NCBI GenBank assembly: GCA_002470275.1
Contig: DKNY01000011.1
Span: forward strand, 26,275-63,999
Direction of reading: 5' to 3'
DNA: 37,725 nt
Source: Gammaproteobacteria bacterium UBA7376
Lineage (GTDB): Bacteria; Pseudomonadota; Gammaproteobacteria; Pseudomonadales; Azotimanducaceae
In this document: in pieces, positions 17,218 to 25,782 of the stretch
Layout of the letters: every line of letters begins with the position of its first letter
How positions within the stretch are numbered: position 1 is the first letter of the stretch
Translations under genes and position numbers: made by a program
Notes under the pieces: generated by a model
What the model saw: only the letters and a program-made list of their open reading frames with translations
Told to the model about the DNA's origin: nothing
Databases searched by the model: none

Positions 17218-18774
17218 GTGGCGATAAAGCAGTCTCTCTCCGTCAAACTAGGTCAGCAGCTCAAAATGACCCCGCAGCTGCAGCAGGCCATTAAGCTGCT
17301 GCAGCTTTCTTCCCTGGAGCTTAGTCAGGAAATACAGGCAGCCCTGGACAGCAATCCCATGCTTGAGGTGGACGAAGAATGGTCTGAAACCCCCGAGCAA
17401 GACGGCCAGGAGAAAAGCGAACACAAAGAGACCGAGAGCGAGGGAACGACAGAGCCAGCCTCCGACCCGGAGTACGGCATGGAGGGCTTCGAATCCCCCC
17501 CCGAGCAAGAAATAAGCGAACTCATCGCCTCTCCCATCGGCGACGATATCCCCGTTGACTCCAACTGGGATGACGTCTACCCCCAAGCTCCTGCCCCGGC
17601 CAGCAGTGACAACGATTTTGATCCCGGCAGCAGCGGCACGGCAGAAACCCTGGAATCCCATCTGCTGTGGCAGCTGAACCTGACCCCTTTCGCACCCGCC
17701 GACCGCATTATCGCGCTCGCGATCATCGACGCCATTAACGATGAAGGCATGTTAACGGCCACCCTTGAAGAAATTCAGGCCGCCATCGCGCCCCATGCGG
17801 AAAGAACCCTCAGCGAGACCACGCCAGACGAGACGATAGACGAACCGCCGAGCTTGGCAGAAATTGAACAAATCCTGCGCAGAATCCAGAAATTTGATCC
17901 CATCGGAGTAGCGGCTCGGGATCTGCGGGAATGCCTGCTGATTCAACTTGATAGCCTTGCCACAGAGACGCCTTGGCTCGAGGAGGCACAGGAGGTTGTC
18001 CGGAACTTCCTGGATTTGTTGGGATCGAAAGATTTTGCAGCCCTAGTGCGCCAGACCAAACTCACTGAAAACGAGCTCAGCCAGGTCGTGGCCCTGATTC
18101 GCACGCTGCAGCCACGCCCAGGCCTTGCGCTAAGTGATCAGGACTCGGGATACGTCACGCCAGATGTCACCGTACGCAAGGTCAGCGGCCGTTGGCTGGT
18201 AGAGCTAAACCCTGAGACCCTCCCTAAACTCAGGATTAATAACACCTACGCAAGCTGGGCTAAATCCGCGATGCCGGGAAAGGATAAGGAGTTCCTAAAT
18301 AACAACCTTCAGGAGGCTAAGTGGTTCTTAAAGAGCCTGCAGACGCGACACGATACCCTGCTCAAAGTCGCCACTCAGATCGTTACCGTGCAGCGTGACT
18401 TTCTTGAGCACGGCCCGGAATCCATGCGTCCTTTAATCCTCGCGGATATCGCAGAACAGGTCGATCTTCACGAATCAACGATATCTCGGGTCACGAACCG
18501 GAAATATCTCGCCACGCCCAGAGGGTTGTTTGAACTGAAATATTTCTTCTCATCCCATGTCGGCACATCTGCTGGCGGAGAAGTTTCGAGCACAGCGATC
18601 CGGGCAATCATTAAAAAGTTAATGGCTGAAGAAAATCCGCGCAGACCATTGAGTGATAGCAAAATCGCGGCAATACTGGGCGAACAAAATATAAAGGTTG
18701 CTCGGCGCACGGTGGCTAAATACAGAGAATCGCTCTCTATTCCGCCATCCAATGAGCGGAAGCAGCTGATCTAA
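17218..18774 (+). CDS. rpoN: RNA polymerase sigma-54 factor
   Basis: Sigma-54 directs RNA polymerase to -24/-12 promoters and needs activator ATPases. The 518-residue protein has the Gln/Leu-rich region I (residues 1-50, LKMTPQLQQAIKLLQLSSLEL), a long acidic region II (about 50-150), the core-binding domain, a helix-turn-helix (HESTISRVTNRKYLATPRG) and the RpoN box ARRTVAKYRE (495-504). The start codon is GTG, preceded by AGGGA at suitable distance. It begins the rpoN-hpf-ptsN-rapZ-ptsO block typical of gammaproteobacteria. Confidence 0.98.
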   Translation: MAIKQSLSVKLGQQLKMTPQLQQAIKLLQLSSLELSQEIQAALDSNPMLEVDEEWSETPEQDGQEKSEHKETESEGTTEPASDPEYGMEGFESPPEQEISELIASPIGDDIPVDSNWDDVYPQAPAPASSDNDFDPGSSGTAETLESHLLWQLNLTPFAPADRIIALAIIDAINDEGMLTATLEEIQAAIAPHAERTLSETTPDETIDEPPSLAEIEQILRRIQKFDPIGVAARDLRECLLIQLDSLATETPWLEEAQEVVRNFLDLLGSKDFAALVRQTKLTENELSQVVALIRTLQPRPGLALSDQDSGYVTPDVTVRKVSGRWLVELNPETLPKLRINNTYASWAKSAMPGKDKEFLNNNLQEAKWFLKSLQTRHDTLLKVATQIVTVQRDFLEHGPESMRPLILADIAEQVDLHESTISRVTNRKYLATPRGLFELKYFFSSHVGTSAGGEVSSTAIRAIIKKLMAEENPRRPLSDSKIAAILGEQNIKVARRTVAKYRESLSIPPSNERKQLI

Positions 18775-18851
18775 CACCCCGGAGAGGAGTGCTAATTAAG
18801 AAAACCCGATGAGAGACCACTCACGCGCTCCTACGGCGCAAGGAACAGGCC

Positions 18852-19172
18852 ATGCAACTAAATATAACGGGGCATCATTTAGACCTCACGGAACCCTTAG
18901 CCAACCATGTCCGCGAGAAGTTTGACAAGCTGCAACAGCTGCATACTCAGATCACCCATGTTCATGTAATCTTGAGCGTTGAAAAACTAGCGCATAGAGC
19001 AGAGGCTACCGCCCGCGTTACCGGGGCAGAACTTTTTGCGAATGCGGATGCTGAGGATATGTACTCGGCGATAGACCTCCTGACGGATAAGATGGTGCGC
19101 CAGGTTGTTAAGCACAAAGAAAAAGCGGTAGCGCGCCAAAATGGCGACCAATATCGCAGCGACCATCACTGA
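18852..19172 (+). CDS. hpf: Ribosome hibernation promoting factor, short form
   Basis: HPF binds the 30S decoding region in stationary phase and helps form 100S dimers. The 106-residue protein matches the short HPF family (MQLNITGHHLDLTEPLANHVREK, then VILSVEK and DMYSAIDLLTDKMVRQVVKHKEK). There is no long-form dimerisation domain. AAGGA stands seven bases before the ATG. It is separated from rpoN by 77 bases in which I see no clear signal. Confidence 0.95.
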   Translation: MQLNITGHHLDLTEPLANHVREKFDKLQQLHTQITHVHVILSVEKLAHRAEATARVTGAELFANADAEDMYSAIDLLTDKMVRQVVKHKEKAVARQNGDQYRSDHH

Positions 19173-19202
19173 TCCCAACGACATACCGAGACACCCTGAT
19201 CA

Positions 19203-19703
19203 ATGACCCACATTTCAGAACTGCTCGATCCAAGGCTCGTTCGCTGCCGGTTTCCGATCAAAAGCCGCAAACGTCTGCTGCAGGCCATCGCCGAGGCAAT
19301 CACTGAAGACAGCCTGGAAAACGAAGGTGCCGCCGTTGACGCCTACGAAGCCTTGATGGAACGAGAAAGGCTGGGCAGCACGGGCCTGGGTCAGGGCGTG
19401 GCTATCCCCCACTGTCGAATGCCAGTGCCCCATATGCGAGGCATGCTGCTCACGTTGGATGCACCCATTGACTATGAGGCCAGCGATGGCGTCGACATCG
19501 ACTTGGTCTTTGTGTTGGTGGTCCCAATTAAGGAAACGCGGCTCCACATAGAGGCGCTCAAACGACTCGCAACGATCTTCAACGAAGAGAGCAACTTAGC
19601 GCAGCTGCGCGCTGCACCCTCAGCCGCCGATCTACTCGCGACCTTTCGCAAGCTAGACGAAGCCGAGGATGACCATTCTAAGTTTGCTAGCCAGTCCGCA
19701 TGA
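19203..19703 (+). CDS. ptsN: Nitrogen regulatory IIA protein (EIIA-Ntr)
   Basis: PtsN is the terminal phosphoacceptor of the nitrogen phosphotransferase system and regulates potassium uptake and other targets by protein contact. The 166-residue protein has the EIIA type-2 fold with the phosphorylated His70 in GVAIPHCRM, preceded by RERLGSTGLGQG. Its stop overlaps the rapZ start by ATGA. Its phosphodonor NPr (ptsO) is two genes downstream. Confidence 0.96.
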   Translation: MTHISELLDPRLVRCRFPIKSRKRLLQAIAEAITEDSLENEGAAVDAYEALMERERLGSTGLGQGVAIPHCRMPVPHMRGMLLTLDAPIDYEASDGVDIDLVFVLVVPIKETRLHIEALKRLATIFNEESNLAQLRAAPSAADLLATFRKLDEAEDDHSKFASQSA

Positions 19704-20572
19704 ACTTGATCATTCTCAGCGGCAGGTCTGGGTCCGGGAAATCCACGGCCCTTAGAACCCTCGAGGATGCCGGCTTTCGCTGTATAGATAACTTACCCGT
19801 GAGTTTGTTGGAGCCGCTCATGCTCGCACATCGCAACTCGCTCCAGGCAAAAGAACTTGATCTCGGCGTCTGTATCGATGCTCGGAGTGGCGACTTAGAC
19901 AAATTCCCGGAGATCCTCGCCAGGCTCAAGCTAGAAGACGTCAATATTCAGATCATCTACCTTGATGCTCACAGCCCGACCCTGGTAAAGCGCTTTAGCG
20001 AAACGCGACGCCGACACCCGCTCACCAGTGCTGATGTGGACCTGCAGCAAGGGATCGACATGGAAGCACGTATTCTGGCTTCTGTTGCGGACCTGGCCAC
20101 GCTGACTCTCAACACGACTGAGATATCAGATAAAGAACTCAGCCAGCTGATTATCGATCGGGTTCTGGAAAGGCAGGATTCTTCCATCAGCCTTCTCTTC
20201 AGGTCCTTTGGCTATAAACGCGGCGTGCCAGTGGATGCCGACTTTGTCTTTGACCTGCGATGTTTACCCAATCCACATTGGGAAATTTCGCTCCGTCCGC
20301 TGACCGGGCTTCATGCCGAAGTCGCGGCTTATCTCGGCAATCAACCCCGCGTATTGGATATGCTAGAAGAAATCTCATCCGCTCTAAGCCTTTGGGTGCC
20401 GCGCTTTGTCGACCATGACCGCATGTACATGACCATTGCGCTAGGCTGCACTGGAGGCCAGCATCGCAGCGTGTTCTTTGCTGAACAGCTGGCCACTAGA
20501 TTTACCGCGAACTATGACAACGTGCTCGTGAGACACCGAGAGCTGGAGCGCAATACGCGCGTTAAAGATTAG
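19700..20572 (+). CDS. rapZ: RNase adapter protein RapZ
   Basis: RapZ binds small RNAs controlling glucosamine-6-phosphate synthase in enterics and guides RNase E; the equivalent role here is inferred. The 290-residue protein has a P-loop at the N-terminus (GRSGSGKS, 8-15), the Walker-B-like IYLDAH and the C-terminal RNA-binding domain with GCTGGQHRSVFFAEQLA. Its start overlaps ptsN. A 79-base gap with a hairpin separates it from ptsO. Confidence 0.96.
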   Translation: MNLIILSGRSGSGKSTALRTLEDAGFRCIDNLPVSLLEPLMLAHRNSLQAKELDLGVCIDARSGDLDKFPEILARLKLEDVNIQIIYLDAHSPTLVKRFSETRRRHPLTSADVDLQQGIDMEARILASVADLATLTLNTTEISDKELSQLIIDRVLERQDSSISLLFRSFGYKRGVPVDADFVFDLRCLPNPHWEISLRPLTGLHAEVAAYLGNQPRVLDMLEEISSALSLWVPRFVDHDRMYMTIALGCTGGQHRSVFFAEQLATRFTANYDNVLVRHRELERNTRVKD

Positions 20573-20591
20573 GTTAGGCGCGCTCTAATTC

Positions 20592-20618
20592 AGCCTGACC
20601 CAGACCTGGGTTAGGGCT
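20592..20618 (+). repeat. Hairpin between rapZ and ptsO
   Basis: The arms AGCC and ACCCAG pair with CTGGGT and GGGCT, with a small internal loop and a two-base apex that would open in practice. No T-run follows, so it is not a standard terminator. It may shape processing or relative expression of the ptsO-mgtE part of the operon; this is inference. Confidence 0.5.
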
Positions 20619-20651
20619 AGAATGCCTAATATTTGGGTAGCGTGACTGACT

Positions 20652-20933
20652 ATGACCGTGCAAGCGACCATCACCATTGTTAATCCGCTGGGGCTCCACG
20701 CCAGAGCTGCATCGAAATTCGTAGATCTAGCCAAACACTTTGCCGCCGACGTCACCGTGATCGCCGAAGATGGGTCTGAGGCGGATGGGAAGCGGATCAT
20801 GAATCTGCTGATGCTGGGCGCGCCCATGGGCACGACCGTTGAAGTGGTTGCCAGCGGCACAGACGAGGCAGATGCCCTGCTCGCGCTCACCAAACTTATT
20901 CAAAATGGCTTCGACGAGCTAGCGAATCCGTGA
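20652..20933 (+). CDS. ptsO: HPr-like phosphocarrier NPr
   Basis: NPr accepts phosphate from EI-Ntr (PtsP) and passes it to PtsN. The 93-residue HPr-fold protein has the phosphorylatable His16 in NPLGLHARAASKFV. The regulatory serine region is present as GKRIMNLLMLGAPMGTTVEV, typical of NPr. Its stop codon overlaps the mgtE GTG start (GTGA), which suggests coupled translation. Confidence 0.96.
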   Translation: MTVQATITIVNPLGLHARAASKFVDLAKHFAADVTVIAEDGSEADGKRIMNLLMLGAPMGTTVEVVASGTDEADALLALTKLIQNGFDELANP

Positions 20934-22285
20934 GCGCCCTCGATTCAGAAACCACGGAAGGCCTGCCCTCGACGCGTCTGTTCGAAATTGGACGGCAAAG
21001 CACCGAAGAAATACAGGTGTTGCTGGCGTCACTGAGACCCGCCGAGATAGCGCATGCGATTGAGTCCAACCGACCAACCACCCGCCAAGTCATTTGGCGT
21101 CTGCTGGATGGGGAAACGCGACATCAAAGCCTCCAGCACCTGCATGAGGACGTTCGAGCTGAATTTCTGGAAGAAATGGATACCGCACAGTTGGTCGCTG
21201 CGGCGGAGAATCTGGATACCGATGACTTTGCCGATATCCTTCAGCAACTACCCGACACCATAACCAAGCAGGTTTTAGCTAGCCTTGATGCTAGAGATCG
21301 AGCTCGGGTAGAGGCCGTTCTCTCCTACCCTGAGGACAGCGCCGGCGGTTTGATGAATACCGATACAATCACGGTTAGACCCCGTCATGCCGTAGAGTTA
21401 GTCATTCGCTACCTGCGTTTAAAACGCGAGTTACCCCAAGCAACCGATGCACTGATTGTCGTGAATAGCCGCGATGAATATGTGGGCGTACTGCCTTTGG
21501 CAAAACTGTTGACCGCTGACCCATCGGTCACTGTCAGAGAAATCATGGACAGCGAAGCGCCCGCGATCCTGGTCGATGAACCAGATACCGCCGTGGCGAG
21601 AAAGTTCTCCGAGCGCGATTTGATCTCAGCACCGGTCGTGGACGCCGAGGGATTTTTGCTGGGTCGTATCACCATTGATGATGTCGTTGATGTCATCTTA
21701 GAGGACGCCGAAGAGGCCCTGTTGGCGCCCGCTGGCCTGGACGTAGATGAAGACACCTTCGCGCCCGTGAAAAAAACAATGAGGCGAAGGGCCCTTTGGC
21801 TGGGCATCAATCTCATGACGGCTCTCATGGCCGCTGCCGTGATTCACGTCTTCGAGGAAACCATCATCAAAGTGGTCGCCCTAGCGGTGCTCATGCCCGT
21901 GATTGCCAGTATGGGCGGTATTGCCGGCACCCAAACCCTGACCCTGGTGATTCGCGGCCAGGCCACGGGTCAGATCGGTCGCAAGAATATCTTTTGGATG
22001 CTCAGTCGAGAATTCAATATTGCGGTGCTGAACGGCCTATTATGGGGCTCCGCTGTGGCCCTCGGCGCGGCATGGATATTCTCAGATCCCCTGCTAGGAG
22101 CCGTTATCGCCATCGCCATGCTAACAACGATCATCGTTGCGGCGGTTACCGGCAGCCTGCTGCCTGGCTTCCTTAGAAAGCTGAAAATTGATCCGGCCAT
22201 CGCCGGTGGCGTGGTGCTCACCACGGTGACAGACGTGACGGGATTCTTTATTTTTTTGGGATTAGCAAGCTGGATGTATGCCTAG
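20930..22285 (+). CDS. mgtE: Magnesium transporter MgtE
   Basis: MgtE is a Mg2+-gated magnesium channel. The 451-residue protein has the cytosolic MgtE_N superhelix (about 30-130), a CBS pair (about 135-260, containing EDSAGGLMNTD and VTIDDVVDVILEDAEE-like strings) and a C-terminal membrane domain of five helices (about 285-450, with AGTQTLTLVIRGQATGQ and the late VTDVTGFF). The start is GTG, overlapping ptsO. No Mg riboswitch is visible, because it sits inside an operon. It ends 2 bases from the convergent pmbA stop. Confidence 0.95.
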   Translation: MSALDSETTEGLPSTRLFEIGRQSTEEIQVLLASLRPAEIAHAIESNRPTTRQVIWRLLDGETRHQSLQHLHEDVRAEFLEEMDTAQLVAAAENLDTDDFADILQQLPDTITKQVLASLDARDRARVEAVLSYPEDSAGGLMNTDTITVRPRHAVELVIRYLRLKRELPQATDALIVVNSRDEYVGVLPLAKLLTADPSVTVREIMDSEAPAILVDEPDTAVARKFSERDLISAPVVDAEGFLLGRITIDDVVDVILEDAEEALLAPAGLDVDEDTFAPVKKTMRRRALWLGINLMTALMAAAVIHVFEETIIKVVALAVLMPVIASMGGIAGTQTLTLVIRGQATGQIGRKNIFWMLSREFNIAVLNGLLWGSAVALGAAWIFSDPLLGAVIAIAMLTTIIVAAVTGSLLPGFLRKLKIDPAIAGGVVLTTVTDVTGFFIFLGLASWMYA

Positions 22286-22287
22286 CA

Positions 22288-23619
22288 CTACTGGCCCGCG
22301 ATGGTCATACGCTCAATAAGCAGGCTGGGCGACAGGATATTGCCTCGCCTATCAGCGTCGTCACCCATGGCCAAAACATTCAGATACATATCGCGCAGGT
22401 TGCCCGCGATGGTCAGTTCGTCCACCGGATACTGAATCTTTCCATCCTCCACCCAATATCCCGCGGCCCCTCGGGAGTAATCTCCGGTCACAGAATTCAC
22501 GCCCTGGCCCATAAGCTCAGTCACGTACAGGCCTTTGTCCACCCTACTCAGCAAGTTTTCAAAAGATTCGGCAGCGCCCATCAGTTCCAGGTTATGTACT
22601 CCGCCAGCATTGCCCGTGGTTGCTCGAGCCAGCTTTTTACCTGAGTAGACCGACAGCGCATAACTGTCCAAGATGCCCTCACTGATAAAGGTGTTCTCGC
22701 GCGTGGCAACGCCGTCAGCATCAAAGTAAGCACTACCCAGTGCCTTGGGCCTGAGAGGGTGTTCCTTTAGCGTGAGCCATTTGGGGAGGACTTGTTCTCC
22801 CAGGGCGTCGAGCAAGAAAGTAGCCTTGCGGTACTGAGCCGAGCCTCCGATCGCGCCCACTAAATGGCCAATCAAGCCCGCGGCTTGGGGTGCCGCAAAC
22901 AAGACAGGAAAGCTCCCCGTGGGCGCGCTTCTGGGGGACAGCCTTCCAGCGGTTCGTTCACCAGCAATGCGACCCACCGTGAGGGCATCCTCCATGTCTT
23001 GATGGGACCTCGCCTGGGTATACCAATAATCACGCTGCATACCGGAGGCATCCTCGCCAATCAGCACACAGCTCAAACTATGGCGGGTTCCTGCATAAGC
23101 GCCAATAAAGCCATGACTATTGCCGTAAACGCGGATGGACTGCTGGGAGCTTACCTCGGCGCCATCAGAGTTTTTCAAACGAGCATCGACGGCTAACCCC
23201 GCCGCCTCACAGCCAATCGCAATTTCCGTTGCTGCCTCGGGCGTGATCTCCCAAGGATGATAGAGATCCAGGTCCGCCGCCTGCTCTGGCATTAGCTCTG
23301 GTTCAGCAAGACCGGAACACTCGTCGTCTTGGGTATGTCGGGCGATATCTCTCGCTGCGGACACCGTGGCGGCGATAGCTTCTCTGCTGCTATCCGTAGT
23401 GCTGGCAGACCCTTTTCGATGCCCGAAATAGAGGGTGATACCAAAGCCACGATCCTGATTGAATTCAAGGTTTTCCAGCGAGCCCTTGCGAACGCTGACG
23501 CCTAAACCCTGATCCATACTGACCGACACCTCCGACTGATCCGCGCCCTGGCGACGCGCCTCTTTCAGAATATCCTCGACCAAGGTTTTCAGTTCTTCCT
23601 GATTATCAATAAATTCCAA
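22288..23619 (-). CDS. pmbA: TldE/PmbA subunit of the TldD/TldE metalloprotease
   Basis: PmbA (TldE) is the partner of TldD; together they form a protease that trims unfolded peptides, including microcin B17 and the antitoxin CcdA in E. coli. The 443-residue protein has the family N-terminal domain (VRKGSLENLEFNQDRGFGITLYFG) and the C-terminal TNTYI-like barrel region (TGNAGGVHNLEL, VNSVTGDYSRGAAGYWVE). It lacks the metal-binding HExxxH, as expected for TldE. The start is TTG at 23619, supported by AAGGA nine bases upstream. It is 34 bases from the divergent darP. Confidence 0.94.
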   Translation of the reverse strand: MEFIDNQEELKTLVEDILKEARRQGADQSEVSVSMDQGLGVSVRKGSLENLEFNQDRGFGITLYFGHRKGSASTTDSSREAIAATVSAARDIARHTQDDECSGLAEPELMPEQAADLDLYHPWEITPEAATEIAIGCEAAGLAVDARLKNSDGAEVSSQQSIRVYGNSHGFIGAYAGTRHSLSCVLIGEDASGMQRDYWYTQARSHQDMEDALTVGRIAGERTAGRLSPRSAPTGSFPVLFAAPQAAGLIGHLVGAIGGSAQYRKATFLLDALGEQVLPKWLTLKEHPLRPKALGSAYFDADGVATRENTFISEGILDSYALSVYSGKKLARATTGNAGGVHNLELMGAAESFENLLSRVDKGLYVTELMGQGVNSVTGDYSRGAAGYWVEDGKIQYPVDELTIAGNLRDMYLNVLAMGDDADRRGNILSPSLLIERMTIAGQ

Positions 23620-23653
23620 TGATCTCTTTCCTTAAACACAATATCCTAACAAG

Positions 23654-24157
23654 ATGCACGAGCCACCTTCGAAATCCGCACTCAAGCGGGAAGCCCACCG
23701 TCTCCAAAAGCTGGGCCTGGCGCTGACCGACCTGAAGCCCGATGTCCTCGCCAATATGTCTCTTCCAGACCAGCTTCGCGAGGCTATCCAAGTTCGGCAA
23801 CGCATTTCCAGTCGAGAGGGCGGCCGCAGGCAGATGCAGTACATTGGCAGGCTGATGCGCACCATCGACACTGAATCCATCGAGCAACAGTTGGCAACGA
23901 TCAACAATCAGTCTGCCTTAGCCAAGGGGCGCTTCCACGCCTTGGAGCGATGGCGGGACAAGCTCATCCTCGACCCCTCCGCCATTACCGCCTTTATTCA
24001 TGATTACCCGAGCGTGGACCGCCAACAGTTGCGTCAGTTGGTGAACAAGGCAGCATCCACTCGACCCCAGGGCGATGCCCCGACGTCGGATCAACATCGC
24101 CAAGCCGCGAGAACCCTGTTTAAATTCATTCGGAATCATGGGGACCAGAATCCCTGA
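23654..24157 (+). CDS. darP: Ribosome biogenesis factor DarP (YjgA)
   Basis: DarP associates with late 50S precursors and promotes large-subunit assembly. The 167-residue helical protein has the YjgA family features KREAHRLQKLGLALTDL, LREAIQVRQRISSREGGRRQMQYIGRLMR and a C-terminal RQLVNKA-type helix. The divergent pairing with pmbA is the same as in E. coli, but here tldD also lies immediately downstream in convergent orientation. Confidence 0.94.
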   Translation: MHEPPSKSALKREAHRLQKLGLALTDLKPDVLANMSLPDQLREAIQVRQRISSREGGRRQMQYIGRLMRTIDTESIEQQLATINNQSALAKGRFHALERWRDKLILDPSAITAFIHDYPSVDRQQLRQLVNKAASTRPQGDAPTSDQHRQAARTLFKFIRNHGDQNP

Positions 24158-24201
24158 TCCTGGCCTACTACCCCAACGCTCCGTTTATCCGCAGCCCGCC
24201 C

Positions 24202-25647
24202 TTAATCCGCCTGGGTCCCACCAACCACTAGTTCATCCACCTTCAGCGTGGGTTGTCCCACACCAACTGGCACCCCCTGACCGTTCTTGCCACAGACACC
24301 GACACCGCTGTCTAGGCCAAGGTCGTTCCCCACTCGCGAAATTTTTGACATTACCTCAGGGCCACTACCAATCAAGGTCGCTCCCCGAATAGGTGCCGTT
24401 ACCTGCCCTTGCTCGATCAGGTAAGCCTCCGTAGCAGAAAAGACAAAGCGCCCCGACGTGATGTCTACCGAACCACCACCAAAGTTGACCGCATAAACAC
24501 CCTTCTCCACGGACCGAATGATGTCCTCCGGCGCATCCTGTCCAGCCAGCATGTAGGTATTGGTCATGCGAGGCATGGGCATATGGGCGAAGCTTTGTCG
24601 GCGACCGTTTCCGGTGGGCGCAACGTTCATCAAACGCGCGTTGAGCTTGTCCTGCATGTAGCCCTTGAGCACCCCGTTCTCAATAAGCACCGTTTGCTGA
24701 GTCGGCGTACCCTCGTCGTCTACTGACAAAGAACCTCGACGCCCAGCAAGCGTCCCATCATCCACCACCGTACAGAGCGGGGACGCCACCTGCTCACCAA
24801 CCCTGCCGGCGAAGGCGGAACTGCCCTTTCGGTTAAAGTCTCCTTCCAGGCCGTGGCCGACCGCTTCGTGAAGCAATACTCCTGGCCAGCCGGGACCGAG
24901 AACCACGGGCATGGTGCCCGCTGGCGCGTCCACGGCCTCTAGGTTCACCAGCGCCATCCGCACAGCTTCACGCGCCAGGTCTGCGGCCCAATCTGCCTCC
25001 GTTAGAGTAACCAGGCTACGGCGCCCGCCGCCGCCTGCGTTGCCGCGCTCTCTTCTACCGCCGGCTTCAACGATGACCGATACATCAAGTCTAACCAGCG
25101 GACGAACGTCCGACGCCAGGGTGCCGTCGGTAGCCATGATGAGCATGAATTCATGATTGGCGGAAAGGCGAACGTTAACTTCCTTCACCCGCGCATCCTG
25201 TTGCCGTGCCACCTCATCAACGTGCCTCAGCAAGGCCACCTTCTCGCTGTCGTTCAGGCTGGCAATAGGATCGACTTCTTCGTACAGCGACGGGTATGCA
25301 GGCACCCGAAAGCCAGGGCTCCCTGACCGGGACCCTTTGGCGGCAATAGACTTCGCGGCATCGCTGGCGCTGTGCAACCCTGAGAGCCCAATATCTTCCG
25401 CATAGGCGAAACCCGTTCTCTCGCCGCACAAGGCGCGGACGCCAATCCCCGCCTCCACCGCGAAGGAGCCCTCTTTGACAATACCGTCTTCCAGGCCAAA
25501 GGACTCCCCGCGCGTGCTCTGCAGAAAGACCTCTCCGTAGTCAATCTGCCTGCTACGCAGGCTGTCCAGGGCTGACTCCAAATCTTCGAGGGCCAGCCCC
25601 CTGGAGGTCAGCAGGCTGTTTCGAACTGACGAGGATAGATCACCCAT
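24202..25647 (-). CDS. tldD: Metalloprotease TldD
   Basis: TldD is the catalytic subunit of the TldD/TldE protease. The 481-residue protein has the zinc motif [12 protein letters not shown] (His260-Glu261, His265), the N-terminal DYGEVFLQS and [15 protein letters not shown] strands, and the C-terminal [12 protein letters not shown]. The ATG at 25647 has a GAGAG site five bases upstream. Its partner pmbA lies 580 bases further along on the same strand, with darP opposite between them. Confidence 0.96.
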   Translation of the reverse strand: MGDLSSSVRNSLLTSRGLALEDLESALDSLRSRQIDYGEVFLQSTRGESFGLEDGIVKEGSFAVEAGIGVRALCGERTGFAYAEDIGLSGLHSASDAAKSIAAKGSRSGSPGFRVPAYPSLYEEVDPIASLNDSEKVALLRHVDEVARQQDARVKEVNVRLSANHEFMLIMATDGTLASDVRPLVRLDVSVIVEAGGRRERGNAGGGGRRSLVTLTEADWAADLAREAVRMALVNLEAVDAPAGTMPVVLGPGWPGVLLHEAVGHGLEGDFNRKGSSAFAGRVGEQVASPLCTVVDDGTLAGRRGSLSVDDEGTPTQQTVLIENGVLKGYMQDKLNARLMNVAPTGNGRRQSFAHMPMPRMTNTYMLAGQDAPEDIIRSVEKGVYAVNFGGGSVDITSGRFVFSATEAYLIEQGQVTAPIRGATLIGSGPEVMSKISRVGNDLGLDSGVGVCGKNGQGVPVGVGQPTLKVDELVVGGTQAD

Positions 25648-25782
25648 GATTGCTCTCTTTTTCTAACATTCTTTTACCCAACGCCCTGGCCTCGCGACCG
25701 GGCGGGAGTATGACACGAACAACGGGCACCATGCTGAATTCAGGCGGCTGGGTCAGGCCTAGTCCCAGAGGTCCAGAACGGA
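25648..25782 (-). other. Gap between yhdP and tldD
   Basis: This 135-base stretch has no supported gene or strong terminator. A 30-codon minus-strand reading frame (25640-25732) runs into the tldD start but has no ribosome site. In P. aeruginosa a nitrilase-family hydrolase gene lies at this point; none is present here. Confidence 0.5.

Noticed and set aside
20619..20651. TAATAT before ptsO as a promoter
   Set aside because: It has no acceptable -35 box at 15-19 bases and no extended -10.
25640..25732. 30-residue reading frame before tldD
   Set aside because: There is no ribosome site or recognisable sequence, and open frames of this size are expected by chance at this GC content.
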